NCBI GenBank assembly: GCA_947645675.1
Contig: CANSDP010000009.1
Location: 1 to 64,000 of the forward strand
Direction: 5' to 3'
Origin: an uncultured Bacillota bacterium
GTDB taxonomy: Bacteria; Bacillota; Clostridia; Oscillospirales; Oscillospiraceae
DNA length: 64,000 bases
Part shown: positions 26,746 to 35,478 of the stretch, piece after piece
Numbering within the stretch: position 1 is the stretch's first letter
Layout of the letters: the number at the start of each line of letters is the position of its first letter
Notes under the pieces: model-generated
Database searches by the model: none
What the model was told of the DNA's origin: nothing
What the model saw: the letters and a program-made list of their open reading frames with translations, nothing else
Made by a program: the position numbers and the translations under genes

Positions 26746-26809
26746 ATGAGGTTCTCCTTTCTTTGCATAAAGAGCGGTGCGGAGGAGCGCCCTCCGCGGG
26801 GACTTGCCG

Positions 26810-27394
26810 TCAGCTGGCGGTATTGATCTGGATACTGAACACCGCTTTGCGGATCAGGGCCTCCTCGTCGTGGATCAGGTCCACAAATTTAGAGGCGTAC
26901 AGGGGAAGCTTCGCCCCATCGTTGGGCAGGGAGCGGAGGACCTGGGTCCGCACCACCAGGGGAGAATCGGTGACGGGGAGGACCATCTCCACAATCTCCC
27001 GGTCCTCCAGCTGCACCTCGGAGTAAAAGGCGATGCCGCCGCAGCTCAGGTCCTTGGCCTTGATCCGCCGCTGACCCCTCCAGCGGCCTGAGATCGGGTA
27101 GGCCACGCTGTTAAAGTCGGTGGGGATGCGCAGGTTTTCCCGGGCGGCGGGGCCCAGGGCGGTGGTGGGCTGGACCACAATCTTGTCCTCCCGCTGGCGG
27201 ACAATCACACCCACCCGGTCGGGAGAGCCGTCGTCCACACCGATCAGCTGGATCTCCCGGTGGGCCATGACCTGCTCCACCTTGCCGCTCAGCACCTGGA
27301 GCTGAAGCACCTCGGAGCCGGGCGGTGACTCCAGCACCGCGTTGGCCAGGGGCGTTCCCTTGCTGTCTAGGATCAAATAGAGCCGTTCTTCCAT
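26810..27394 (-). CDS. PilZ-domain protein
   Basis: A 194-residue protein with an N-terminal YcgR-like half (to about residue 80) and a C-terminal PilZ domain, which binds cyclic di-GMP. The RxxxR motif is R85-R89 (RENLR) and DxSxxG is D115, S117 and G120 (DLSCGG). It lies between the FlhB-C-like gene and the SLH genes, beside chemotaxis genes, so a YcgR-like role linking c-di-GMP to motility or surface expression is likely. Only four bases separate it from the FlhB-like gene. Confidence 0.87.
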   Translation of the reverse strand: MEERLYLILDSKGTPLANAVLESPPGSEVLQLQVLSGKVEQVMAHREIQLIGVDDGSPDRVGVIVRQREDKIVVQPTTALGPAARENLRIPTDFNSVAYPISGRWRGQRRIKAKDLSCGGIAFYSEVQLEDREIVEMVLPVTDSPLVVRTQVLRSLPNDGAKLPLYASKFVDLIHDEEALIRKAVFSIQINTAS

Positions 27395-27397
27395 ACT

Positions 27398-27760
27398 TTA
27401 GGACTCTCCTTTCTCTTCCTGGGGCTCGGGCTTCCGGACGGCCTTCTCCGCCTGGGCGGCAAGGGCGGCCCGCTCCCGCCTGGCCTTGTCCGGGTCCTCC
27501 GGATCAAAGTTCAGGAAGTATACATATATTTCCACAATGGCCTGATACAGCGCGTCGGGGATCTCCTGTCCCAGAGCCAGCTGGGACAGCATGGTGGCCA
27601 GGGAATTATCCTCATAGATGGGCACGCCGCTCTCGGCGGCCACCTCCACCATGCGCTCGGCCAGATAGCCCATTCCGGAGGCCACCACCACCGGCGCCCC
27701 CTCGCCCTCATATTTCAGGGCCACGGCCCGGTTGGTGGCTCGATTATCATATTTTGACAT
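27398..27760 (-). CDS. FlhB C-terminal-domain-like protein
   Basis: A 120-residue protein matching the cytoplasmic domain of flagellar export protein FlhB (as in Bacillus YlqH), without the membrane part. Characteristic stretches are AVALKYEGEGAPVVVASGMG, IYEDNSLATMLSQLALGQEI and YQAIVEIYVY. The NPTH autocleavage motif of true FlhB is absent. ATG 27760 is preceded by GGGGGAG and lies inside the last codons of the upstream gene (14-base overlap), so the two are coupled. A role as accessory or spare FlhB-C is inferred. Confidence 0.85.
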   Translation of the reverse strand: MSKYDNRATNRAVALKYEGEGAPVVVASGMGYLAERMVEVAAESGVPIYEDNSLATMLSQLALGQEIPDALYQAIVEIYVYFLNFDPEDPDKARRERAALAAQAEKAVRKPEPQEEKGES

Positions 27761-29186
27761 TGATGCTGTTCTCCCCCTCAAAAATCCGGGGAAATACCCC
27801 GGAGATGGTCAGCGGCCGATCCATCTGCTGGACCTGGACCGCTCCGGCGGACAGGCCGTTGTCGGTCAGAATGCGGGTCAGCTCCCCCTGGACGGTCTGG
27901 GAGAAGGGAGCCACCTTTTCCGGGCAGAATACCTGGACGTCCACCTGCTCTCCCTGGCAGGTGAGCACCATGTCGAAGAAGCCCAGGTTCTGAATGTCGA
28001 TCTTGAACAGGAAGCGCAGGGTGTTGGGCCGGTCCTTCCGGCCCCGCTTCAAATTCTCCTCGGTGTCCGGGTCCACCCACATCTCGGAGAACACCATCCT
28101 CCCGTCCCACTCCAGGGGGAGGAGAATGTGGTTCAGCGGCATGTGGACGCTCTCGTTCACCAGGAAGGCGGCGACAATGTTGCGGAAAGCCTCCTGGACC
28201 TCGCTCCCCGCCCCTCCCTGGAGGGCCTTGTAGGCCGCCTGGGTCAGCTGGGAGGCGAACTGGTCCCCCTCTGCGGCCTTGGAGAAGCTTGTGCTGTCCA
28301 GAAGCCGAAGCAGAGCCTCGTCGCTCAGCCCGCCCAGCTTCTCCCGCAGGCCGGGGCTGCTGTTGAGCTGGTGGAAGGCCTGAAGCAGGCTCTCCTCCCC
28401 CCCGTTCTCATACCGGGAGATGTCCAGCGCCAGCATGGAGATCAGCGTCCGGGACAGGCCCATGTCGTTGGTCTTACTGGTATAAGACGACAAAAAGGGC
28501 AGAATGGTTCCCTGGAGCAGCTTCAGCGCGCCCGCCCGGTCTCCGGCGGTCAGCTTCCCCTCCAGCTGGGACACCATGGGCAGCAGCTGACTGCCGTAGC
28601 TGGCGGGGATGGCCCGGGTCAGCTTGGTCAGCGTCCGAAGCAGGTTGGTCTGGAGGTGGGGGGTGGAGGAATAGTCCCCGTATTTCTTCAAAAACTGGAG
28701 GATATTATTCCGCACCGCCTCGGAGTTGCTGGAGCTGTACGCCTCCCGGAGGAGGTTGAACAGCGCCCCGCCGAAGCGGGTGCCGTTGGCCAGCTGAGAC
28801 AGAAGGAACTTGCCCAGCTGGCTCTCGTCCATCTTCAGCATGTTGAGCAGGGCGCCCATCTCGGCGGCCAGGCCCTCCTCAATGCCGGAGGAAACCACCT
28901 TGCCCTCGATCAGGGCGAAGAGGGTGGCCAGGCTGTTCCCCATCTCCGGGGTGTTCATCAGCCGCTGGAGGAAGGCTCCGAAGTTGGAGTCGTAGCGCAG
29001 CGCCTGACTGCCCGTGGAGGCGTCGCCGGTATCCTGGCGCTCCGACCGGTTGTCCGGCCGGCTCACCCGGCTGGGGTCGGGGGCGTTCTGAATCCGGGGA
29101 TCGTTGGGGGAAACCGGCATATTCCGGTTTACATTGTTGCTATCATGACCCGGTACGGGGTTGGTAACACCAAGCAGGTCTGGCAT
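27747..29186 (-). CDS. FliK-like hook-length-control family protein (YlqG-type)
   Basis: A 479-residue soluble protein. The N-terminal ~60 residues are polar and disordered (NPVPGHDSNNVNRNMP), the middle is helical, and the last ~120 residues resemble the flagellar hook-length-control domain (LRFLFKIDIQNLGFFDMVLT; VDVQVFCPEK). It pairs with an FlhB-C-like gene exactly as ylqG-ylqH do in Bacillus. ATG 29186 follows TGGAG; a GTG nine bases upstream is an alternative. Its direct role is unproven. Divergent from cheA. Confidence 0.72.
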   Translation of the reverse strand: MPDLLGVTNPVPGHDSNNVNRNMPVSPNDPRIQNAPDPSRVSRPDNRSERQDTGDASTGSQALRYDSNFGAFLQRLMNTPEMGNSLATLFALIEGKVVSSGIEEGLAAEMGALLNMLKMDESQLGKFLLSQLANGTRFGGALFNLLREAYSSSNSEAVRNNILQFLKKYGDYSSTPHLQTNLLRTLTKLTRAIPASYGSQLLPMVSQLEGKLTAGDRAGALKLLQGTILPFLSSYTSKTNDMGLSRTLISMLALDISRYENGGEESLLQAFHQLNSSPGLREKLGGLSDEALLRLLDSTSFSKAAEGDQFASQLTQAAYKALQGGAGSEVQEAFRNIVAAFLVNESVHMPLNHILLPLEWDGRMVFSEMWVDPDTEENLKRGRKDRPNTLRFLFKIDIQNLGFFDMVLTCQGEQVDVQVFCPEKVAPFSQTVQGELTRILTDNGLSAGAVQVQQMDRPLTISGVFPRIFEGENSINVKI

Positions 29187-29233
29187 TGGCGACACTCCAT
29201 TTCAGTAAAACTTCTTTTTTTTTCTGGAAATCT

Positions 29234-29260
29234 TAATTTTCTAATTGACACAGCCGATAT
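29234..29260 (+). promoter_or_regulatory. Sigma-D (flagellar) promoter for the che operon
   Basis: TAAT 29234-29237, 15-bp spacer, then GCCGATAT 29253-29260. The -10 element is an exact match to the Bacillus sigma-D consensus, and the -35 has one mismatch to TAAA. Predicted start is near 29268, 80 bp before cheA. Confidence 0.8.
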
Positions 29261-29347
29261 AACGAGTATGATTATAAGCAGGCGGTGTACTATGCCCTCT
29301 CGAGGGCAGGAACCACCTCCAACCAAATGAGAAAAGGTGGCGTTTTT

Positions 29348-31450
29348 ATGGGCGACAGCATTCTGGATATGTACCTGTATGAGACCAATACCCTGTTGGA
29401 GCAGCTGGATGGCATCCTTCTGGCGGCAGAACAAGCGGATACGTTTTCTGAGGACAGCGTCAATGAGATATTTCGGATCATGCATACCATCAAGGGTTCC
29501 TCCGCTATGATGGAGTTCAGCTCCCTGATGACAGTGGCGCACCGGATTGAGGATTTGTTCTTCCTGATCCGCGAGAAGAGCATGGACGTGGTGCCGGAGC
29601 AAAACCGGCCCGAGCTGTTCGATATGCTGTTCCAGGCCGTGGACTTTTTCCGCGGCGAGATTGAAAAGGTTGAAAATGAACAACCCCTCTCTCAGTCTAT
29701 CGACCACATCGTAAATAAAATTAATAGCCTGATCGATAAAATTCAGGGCAATCCCGGCGCTTCCAGCGAGGACAGCGCCCCCGCCGCCGCCGGCGCGGCC
29801 GGCCAGGAGGAGGCCTCCGCCGCCCCCGCCGTGAACGTGGTCAGCGAGGACTATCTTTTCGGCGTCCACGTCTATTTTGACGAGGGCAGCGGAATGGAAA
29901 ATCTGCGGGCCTTTATGCTCATCAACGGCGTAAAGGACTACTGCGGCGACTTCCTGTACTACCCCGACAACGTGGAGACCGACCCGGCCACCTCCGACAT
30001 CATCGCCGACCAGGGCTTCCTGGTCTGGTTCCGCACCGCCGAGGACCGGGACGCGGCCATCCCCGCAGTGAAGAACGCCGGCTCCGTCCGGGAGTATCAG
30101 CCGGTGGACGCCTCTAAGCCCGCCGCCCCCGCACCCAAGGAGGACGGCGCCCAGGAGGAGAAGCCCTCCCAGGCCTCCGCCCCCTCCGCACCCGCCCCCA
30201 AGGCCGAGGCCCCCGCCGCCAAGCCCTCCGCCGCCCCCGCCCCCAGCGGCGGACAGCAGCACGCCAAGGAGAGCCTGATCAGCGTCAACCTGTCCAAGCT
30301 GGACCAGCTGATGGCGGTGGTCAGCGAGATCGTTATCACCGAGTCCATGGTCACCTCCTCCCCCGACCTGAAGGGGCTGCGGCTGGATAACTTTACCAAG
30401 TCCGCCCGCGACCTGCGCAAGCTCACCGACGACCTTCAGGACGTGTCCATGTCTCTGCGCATGGTCCCCGTGTCCGGCACCTTCCAGAAGATGAACCGCA
30501 TCGTCCGGGACATGAGCAAGAAGCTGGGCAAGCGGGCCAAGCTCACCCTCATCGGCGAGGACACCGAGGTGGATAAGACCATCGTGGACTCCATCGGCGA
30601 CCCCATCATGCACATCGTCCGCAACTCCATGGACCACGGCCTGGAGGAGCATGAGGCCGACCGCGTCGCCGCCGGCAAGGACCCGGTGGGCGAGGTGACC
30701 CTCTCCGCCCGGCACACCGGCAGCGAGGTCATCATCGAAATCAAGGACGACGGTCAGGGCGTGGACACCCAGGCTGTGCTGAACAAGGCCATCCGCCAGG
30801 GTCTGGCCGACCCCGGCCACGACTACAGTCAGAAGGAAATTCTCAACTTCCTGATGATGCCCGGCTTCTCCACCAACACCGAGGTTACCGAATACTCCGG
30901 CAGAGGGGTGGGCATGGACGTGGTAAAGAAGAACGTGGCCGATGTGGGCGGCACCGTGTCCATCACCAGCGAGTGGGGCCAGGGCATGACCACCACCCTG
31001 AAAATCCCCCTGACCATGGCTATCATGGACGGCATGGAGGTCAGCGTGGGCGAGTCCATGTTCACCATCCCCATCAACAGCATCTGCTCCTCCATGAAGG
31101 TCACTGAGAAGGAGGTCATTCACGACCCCGCTCAGGGCGAGATGGTCAAGATCCGGGACAACTTCTATCCCATCATCCGGGCCAAGGAGCTGTTCTGCAT
31201 GGAGCAGGGCCACGACAACATTGAGGACGGCATCCTCATGTGGGTGGAGTCGGGGGAACACTCCTACTGCCTGTTCGTGGATGAGCTCATCGGCGAGCAC
31301 CAGATCGTGGTGAAGCCCCTGCCCAACTATGTCAACAGCTTCGGCGTGAAGAACTATGGCATCACCGGGTGCAGCATTCTGGGCGACGGAAGCATCAGCA
31401 TCATTCTGGACGTGCTCAACGTCTACACCGCCACCCACAGCACCTTTTGA
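29348..31450 (+). CDS. cheA: Chemotaxis histidine kinase CheA
   Basis: A 700-residue cytosolic kinase that couples receptors to CheY and CheB. Domains in order: HPt with H46 (RIMHTIKGSS); a P2-like CheY-binding unit about residues 165-265; an Ala/Pro-rich linker; the dimerisation domain; the ATPase domain with N box HIVRNSMDHGLE and G boxes DDGQGV and GRGVGMDVV; and the C-terminal CheW-like regulatory domain. ATG 29348 follows AAAGGTGG. It opens the che operon behind a sigma-D promoter. No cheY is present in this cluster. Confidence 0.96.
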   Translation: MGDSILDMYLYETNTLLEQLDGILLAAEQADTFSEDSVNEIFRIMHTIKGSSAMMEFSSLMTVAHRIEDLFFLIREKSMDVVPEQNRPELFDMLFQAVDFFRGEIEKVENEQPLSQSIDHIVNKINSLIDKIQGNPGASSEDSAPAAAGAAGQEEASAAPAVNVVSEDYLFGVHVYFDEGSGMENLRAFMLINGVKDYCGDFLYYPDNVETDPATSDIIADQGFLVWFRTAEDRDAAIPAVKNAGSVREYQPVDASKPAAPAPKEDGAQEEKPSQASAPSAPAPKAEAPAAKPSAAPAPSGGQQHAKESLISVNLSKLDQLMAVVSEIVITESMVTSSPDLKGLRLDNFTKSARDLRKLTDDLQDVSMSLRMVPVSGTFQKMNRIVRDMSKKLGKRAKLTLIGEDTEVDKTIVDSIGDPIMHIVRNSMDHGLEEHEADRVAAGKDPVGEVTLSARHTGSEVIIEIKDDGQGVDTQAVLNKAIRQGLADPGHDYSQKEILNFLMMPGFSTNTEVTEYSGRGVGMDVVKKNVADVGGTVSITSEWGQGMTTTLKIPLTMAIMDGMEVSVGESMFTIPINSICSSMKVTEKEVIHDPAQGEMVKIRDNFYPIIRAKELFCMEQGHDNIEDGILMWVESGEHSYCLFVDELIGEHQIVVKPLPNYVNSFGVKNYGITGCSILGDGSISIILDVLNVYTATHSTF

Positions 31451-31486
31451 CCGGGAGCGGGACTTTAAAGAAGGGAGAACTTAACT

Positions 31487-31966
31487 ATGCAGCAAACTGA
31501 CGAAGGCTTGTTCGCCACCGAAGACCAGATGGACGACTACACCGAGCAGGTCCCTGAAATACAGACGGAAAAATACCTGATTTTCTCCTCCGACGGCCTG
31601 ATGTACGGCATCAAGGCCGAGCAGGTCAAGGATATCATCACCGATTACGCCATCACCTACGTCCCCCATGTGCCCAACTATGTCAAGGGCGTCATCAACC
31701 TCCGGGGCCAGATCATCCCCATGGTGGATATCCGCCTGCGCCTGGGCAAGCTGCCCAAGGACAACTTCTGCGGCATCGTGGTGGATGTGGACGGCAACAT
31801 GGTGGGCATTCTGGTGGACATGGTGGAACAGATGGTGGACGTGCCTCTGGATGCCATCCTGCCCGTCCCCACCAGCAAGGGCCAGGCCATGGTCTCCGGC
31901 ATGTGGACTCTGCCCGACGGCAACACCATGCTGGAGCTGGACTCCGAGCTGCTGCTCCATGAATAA
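31487..31966 (+). CDS. cheW: Chemotaxis coupling protein CheW
   Basis: A 159-residue adaptor linking chemoreceptors to CheA. It is one CheW/SH3-like domain: YLIFSSDGLMYGIKAEQVKD, VPNYVKGVINLRGQIIPMVD and DMVEQMVDVP are diagnostic. GGGAGAA precedes ATG 31487. Second gene of the operon. Confidence 0.95.
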   Translation: MQQTDEGLFATEDQMDDYTEQVPEIQTEKYLIFSSDGLMYGIKAEQVKDIITDYAITYVPHVPNYVKGVINLRGQIIPMVDIRLRLGKLPKDNFCGIVVDVDGNMVGILVDMVEQMVDVPLDAILPVPTSKGQAMVSGMWTLPDGNTMLELDSELLLHE

Positions 31967-31995
31967 GAAATTACCCCGCGAGGAGGTAGATTTGG

Positions 31996-32799
31996 ATGAT
32001 TCAATCCATCTCTGATAAGGATTTTCAGCGGCTGGTGCAGTTTATCAAGAGCAAATACGGCATTACCCTGTCTGAAAAACGGCAGTTGGTCACCAGCCGC
32101 CTGTCCTCTCTGCTCTCTGCGGAGGGTTACACCAGCTTTTCCGATTTTGTCACCAATCTTCTGGAGGAGCAGAACCCGCAGAAAATCGAAAAGGTGCTCA
32201 ACCGCCTGACCACCAACTACACCTTCTTCATGCGGGAGACCGAGCACTTCGACTTCTTCACCCGGGTCATCCTCCCCGACCTGGTGCGCAAGCACCAGAG
32301 CCGGAAGACCATGGCCATCTGGAGCGCCGGCTGCTCCAGCGGCGAGGAGCCCTACAACCTGTCCATGTACATCAAGGATTACCTGGGGGCTCAGGCCCGG
32401 TTCTGGGATACCCGTATCCTGGCCACCGATATCTCCCAGAAGGCGCTGGCCAACGCGAAAAAGGGCATCTATGAGCTCCCCGACACCCTGCCCCCCGCCT
32501 GGCGGAAGAAGTACTTCACCCGCGTGGAGGGCACCCGCTACGCCGTCAGCAAGGAGATCCGGGACAACGTGATTTTCCAGACCTTCAACCTCATGGACCC
32601 CATCAAGTTCCGCGTGAAGTTCGACGTGATTTTCTGCCGGAATGTCATGATCTACTTTGATCAGCCCACCAAGGACGCTCTGGTCCGCCGGTTTTACGAC
32701 GCCACCGTCCCCGGAGGGTACCTGATGATCAGCCACTCGGAAAACCTGAGCAAGGACGCCCCTTACCGGACGGTGGCCCCTTCCACGTTCCAAAAGTAA
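31996..32799 (+). CDS. cheR: Chemoreceptor methyltransferase CheR
   Basis: A 267-residue SAM-dependent methyltransferase that methylates receptor glutamates for adaptation. There is an N-terminal helical CheR domain (GITLSEKRQLVTSRLSSLL). The SAM-binding motif is WSAGCSSGEEPYNLSM, and FDVIFCRNVMIYFD is the conserved catalytic-domain strand. GAGGAGG precedes ATG 31996. Works with CheB encoded next. Confidence 0.95.
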   Translation: MIQSISDKDFQRLVQFIKSKYGITLSEKRQLVTSRLSSLLSAEGYTSFSDFVTNLLEEQNPQKIEKVLNRLTTNYTFFMRETEHFDFFTRVILPDLVRKHQSRKTMAIWSAGCSSGEEPYNLSMYIKDYLGAQARFWDTRILATDISQKALANAKKGIYELPDTLPPAWRKKYFTRVEGTRYAVSKEIRDNVIFQTFNLMDPIKFRVKFDVIFCRNVMIYFDQPTKDALVRRFYDATVPGGYLMISHSENLSKDAPYRTVAPSTFQK

Positions 32800-32866
32800 C
32801 CCTCTGTCCCGGCCCGGCCCGCGGGTCGGGACAGAGCATAACTGCCAGGCAAAGGAGAGACGGCTT

Positions 32867-33985
32867 ATGCCTATGTTTCCACCTACTCAAAAAATACGCG
32901 TGCTGGTGGTGGACGATTCTGTCCTCGCCCGCACCATGATTACCCAGGGCCTGTCCAAAAGCAGCAGAATCGACGTGGTCGGGACCGCCTTCAACGCTCA
33001 GGACGCCCGGACCAAGATCGACCGGCTCAAGCCGGATGTGATGACGCTGGACGTGGAGATGCCCGGCATGAACGGCATCGACTTTTTAAAGCAGCTCCTG
33101 CCTGTCGTGCCCCTGCCGGTGATCCTGGTCTCCTCTCTGAATCTGCGGGTGTTCGACGCCCTGTCCGCCGGCGCGGTGGATTTTGTCCGCAAGCCGGAAC
33201 CCGGCCAGAACGACACCTTCATTCAGAACCTGACCCAGAAGGTACTCACCGCCGCCGGCGCGAAGGTCCGCCCCCGGCCGGGCGGCCCGCTTTTGTCCAC
33301 GCCCCCCCTGTCCGCCGCCCCGACGGTGCCCAAGCCCGGCGCGCCCCGGCCCATCATCGGGAGCGGCCCCGCCTCCCCTCCCCCCCCGCTTCTGGGCAAC
33401 CACCCCTCCATGGACAATGTAATCATCGGACTGGGGGCCTCCACCGGCGGGACGGAGGCCACCCTGGAGGTCATGCGCCGCCTGCCCGCCGACATTCCAG
33501 GTATGCTCATCGTGCAGCATATGCCCGTCGGCTTCACCCAGATGTACGCTGACCGGCTCAACCGCCTGTGTCACATGGAGGTCCGGGAGGCCAAGAACGG
33601 CGATGAGATTCACCGCGGCCTGGCCCTTCTGGCCCCCGCCGACTTCCAGATGCGGGTGGTCCGCTCCGGCACCCGGTATACCGTCTCCTGCCAGCCCGGG
33701 GAGAAGGTCAGCGGTCACCGCCCCTCAGTGGACGCCCTGTTCTTCTCCATGGCAGAGCAGATCAAGTGCAAGATGGCCGGCATCATCATGACCGGCATGG
33801 GCCGGGACGGGGCTGACGGCCTGTTGAAGATGCGCCAGGGCGGGGCCTACACCATCGGCCAGGACAAGGAGTCCTCGGTGGTCTACGGCATGCCCATGGT
33901 GGCCTATAACATCGGCGCTGTCCAGATCCAGGGCTCCTGTGAGGACATCGCCGGCATCCTCCTGCGCCAGCTTCAGAAGTGGTGA
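32867..33985 (+). CDS. cheB: Chemotaxis methylesterase/response regulator CheB
   Basis: A 372-residue protein with an N-terminal receiver (VLVVDDSVLA; phospho-acceptor D62 in TLDVEMPGMNG) and a Pro-rich linker at about residues 135-180. The C-terminal methylesterase domain contains the catalytic Ser in GLGASTGGTEA, His in IVQHMP and Asp in MTGMGRDGADG. It removes receptor methyl groups. Two possible starts, ATG 32867 and 32873; GGAGAG favours the first. Confidence 0.95.
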   Translation: MPMFPPTQKIRVLVVDDSVLARTMITQGLSKSSRIDVVGTAFNAQDARTKIDRLKPDVMTLDVEMPGMNGIDFLKQLLPVVPLPVILVSSLNLRVFDALSAGAVDFVRKPEPGQNDTFIQNLTQKVLTAAGAKVRPRPGGPLLSTPPLSAAPTVPKPGAPRPIIGSGPASPPPPLLGNHPSMDNVIIGLGASTGGTEATLEVMRRLPADIPGMLIVQHMPVGFTQMYADRLNRLCHMEVREAKNGDEIHRGLALLAPADFQMRVVRSGTRYTVSCQPGEKVSGHRPSVDALFFSMAEQIKCKMAGIIMTGMGRDGADGLLKMRQGGAYTIGQDKESSVVYGMPMVAYNIGAVQIQGSCEDIAGILLRQLQKW

Positions 33986-33986
33986 G

Positions 33987-35192
33987 ATGAACAGCACCTG
34001 GTACCGCCGGAAAAAGCGGCTGTCTGAGATCATCGAGGTGGGCTACATCGACGATCCCATCAGCCGTCTGTATGACATCATCAACGCGCTGGCTATTGTG
34101 GTCAACCTGACCGCCAGCATCCTGTACACCTTCGCGGAGGTCCGCGCCCTGTGCGGCCCTCCGCTTTTGACGGTGGAGGCGGTCACGGTGGCCTTTTTTG
34201 CCGTGGACTACTGCCTGCGGCTCTGGACCGCTCCCGTGCTGGCCCCCAAGCTGTCCGGGGGGAGGGCGGCTTTAAAATACGCCGTCTCCTTCAGCGGAGT
34301 GGTGGACCTTCTGTCCTTCCTGCCCTACTATTTGCCCATCTTTCTGCCCGCCGGGGCGGTGGCCTTCCGGATGTTTCGGGTGGTACGGATCTTCCGGCTC
34401 TTCCGGATCAACGCCTATTACGACTCCCTCAACGTCATCACCCAGGTCATCGCCAGCAAGCGGCAGCAGCTGCTCTCCTCGGTGTTCATCCTCCTGGTGC
34501 TGATGCTGGCCTCCAGCCTGTGTATGTACAGTCTGGAGCATGAGGCCCAGCCGGAGGTGTTTACCAACGCCTTCTCCGGCATCTGGTGGTCGGTGTCCAC
34601 CCTGCTCACCGTGGGCTACGGGGACATCTACCCCATCACCAACCTGGGCAAGCTGTTCGGCATTGTCATCTCCTTTCTTGGGGTGGGCATGGTAGCCATC
34701 CCCACCGGCATCATCTCCGCCGGCTTTGTGGACCAGTACTCCCGGATTAAGCGCGTCAGCGAGTACGGCCGCGAGGCGGATGTCCACTTCATCAAGGTCC
34801 TCCTGTCCCCAAACGACCGGTGGTCGGGCAAAACCATCCAGTCTCTGGGCCTGCCCTCAGGCATCATCGTGGCCGCTATCCAGCGGAAGGGCCGCGTCGT
34901 GGTCCCCCGGGGCGGCGTTGAGCTGCTCCCTGGAGACACTCTGGTCCTGGGGGCGGAGTCGGTGGGGGACGACAAGCGCATCGACCTGAAGGAGGTGGTC
35001 CTGCGCCGGCAACACCCCTGGACCGGACAGGCCATCCGGGACCTGGACATCTCCCGCCAGACTTTCATCGTCATGGTCAGGCGCAAGGGCAAAATTCTCA
35101 TCCCCAACGGCGATCTGGTCCTTCTGGAGGGGGACAACGTGATCCTCTACACACAGTCCCATATTCGGGAGGCCAACAGCATCGAGATATAA
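33987..35192 (+). CDS. Voltage-gated-type K+ channel with TrkA-C domains
   Basis: A 401-residue channel starting one base after the cheB stop. The six-helix core has an S4-like arginine ladder (FRMFRVVRIFRLFRI) and the K+ selectivity filter TVGYGD before the last helix. The cytoplasmic C-terminus carries two TrkA-C-like units (SLGLPSGIIVAAIQRKG...LLPGDTLVLG and FIVMVRRKGKILIPNGD...LLEGDNVILY) that may sense a ligand. Operon position implies a link to motility or membrane potential, which is inference. A terminator follows. Confidence 0.9.
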   Translation: MNSTWYRRKKRLSEIIEVGYIDDPISRLYDIINALAIVVNLTASILYTFAEVRALCGPPLLTVEAVTVAFFAVDYCLRLWTAPVLAPKLSGGRAALKYAVSFSGVVDLLSFLPYYLPIFLPAGAVAFRMFRVVRIFRLFRINAYYDSLNVITQVIASKRQQLLSSVFILLVLMLASSLCMYSLEHEAQPEVFTNAFSGIWWSVSTLLTVGYGDIYPITNLGKLFGIVISFLGVGMVAIPTGIISAGFVDQYSRIKRVSEYGREADVHFIKVLLSPNDRWSGKTIQSLGLPSGIIVAAIQRKGRVVVPRGGVELLPGDTLVLGAESVGDDKRIDLKEVVLRRQHPWTGQAIRDLDISRQTFIVMVRRKGKILIPNGDLVLLEGDNVILYTQSHIREANSIEI

Positions 35193-35229
35193 AAAACCAC
35201 TGACTTCCCGAAGAAAGTCAGTGGTTTTC
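35193..35229. terminator. Terminator between che operon and Cdd1-like gene
   Basis: AAAACCACTGACTT pairs with AAGTCAGTGGTTTT across a nine-base loop; usable on both strands for the convergent genes. Confidence 0.88.
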
Positions 35230-35478
35230 TCAGTCCTTCCAGTCCCACCAGTTTTGACGGTCGGGCGGGCACTGTCCATGCTGGGCATAGTGGACGGCCA
35301 GACGGTAGACATACAGCACGCACCGGTCCACCGGGCCGCCCTGGGACAGGCAGTCCCGGCGGTACAGCTCCTCCGGGTCCTGGCCCCGCAGGGACTCCAG
35401 GGTGGGACAGCCAATCCGCTCCAGCCGCCGGGCCATGCTGGGCCCTACGCCGGGGATTTTCCGCAGCTCGGACTCCAT
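35230..35478 (-). CDS. Cdd1-like helix-hairpin-helix protein
   Basis: An 82-residue protein with a helix-hairpin-helix (RKIPGVGPSMARRLERIGC) followed by the Cdd1-family tail (DPEELYRRDC; CVLYVYRLAVHYAQ). Family members are called pathogenicity-locus or mitomycin-resistance-like proteins; DNA binding is plausible and the role is unknown. ATG 35478 overlaps the asnS stop codon by one base, so it is translationally coupled to asnS. Confidence 0.8.
   Translation of the reverse strand: MESELRKIPGVGPSMARRLERIGCPTLESLRGQDPEELYRRDCLSQGGPVDRCVLYVYRLAVHYAQHGQCPPDRQNWWDWKD

Noticed and set aside
27398-27760. A complete FlhB or type III export gene
   Set aside because: Only the cytoplasmic domain is encoded; no membrane helices and no NPTH motif.
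29129-31438. A 769-codon minus-strand frame opposite cheA
   Set aside because: Antisense artefact with His/Gly/Val-rich low complexity; cheA on the other strand has every expected motif.
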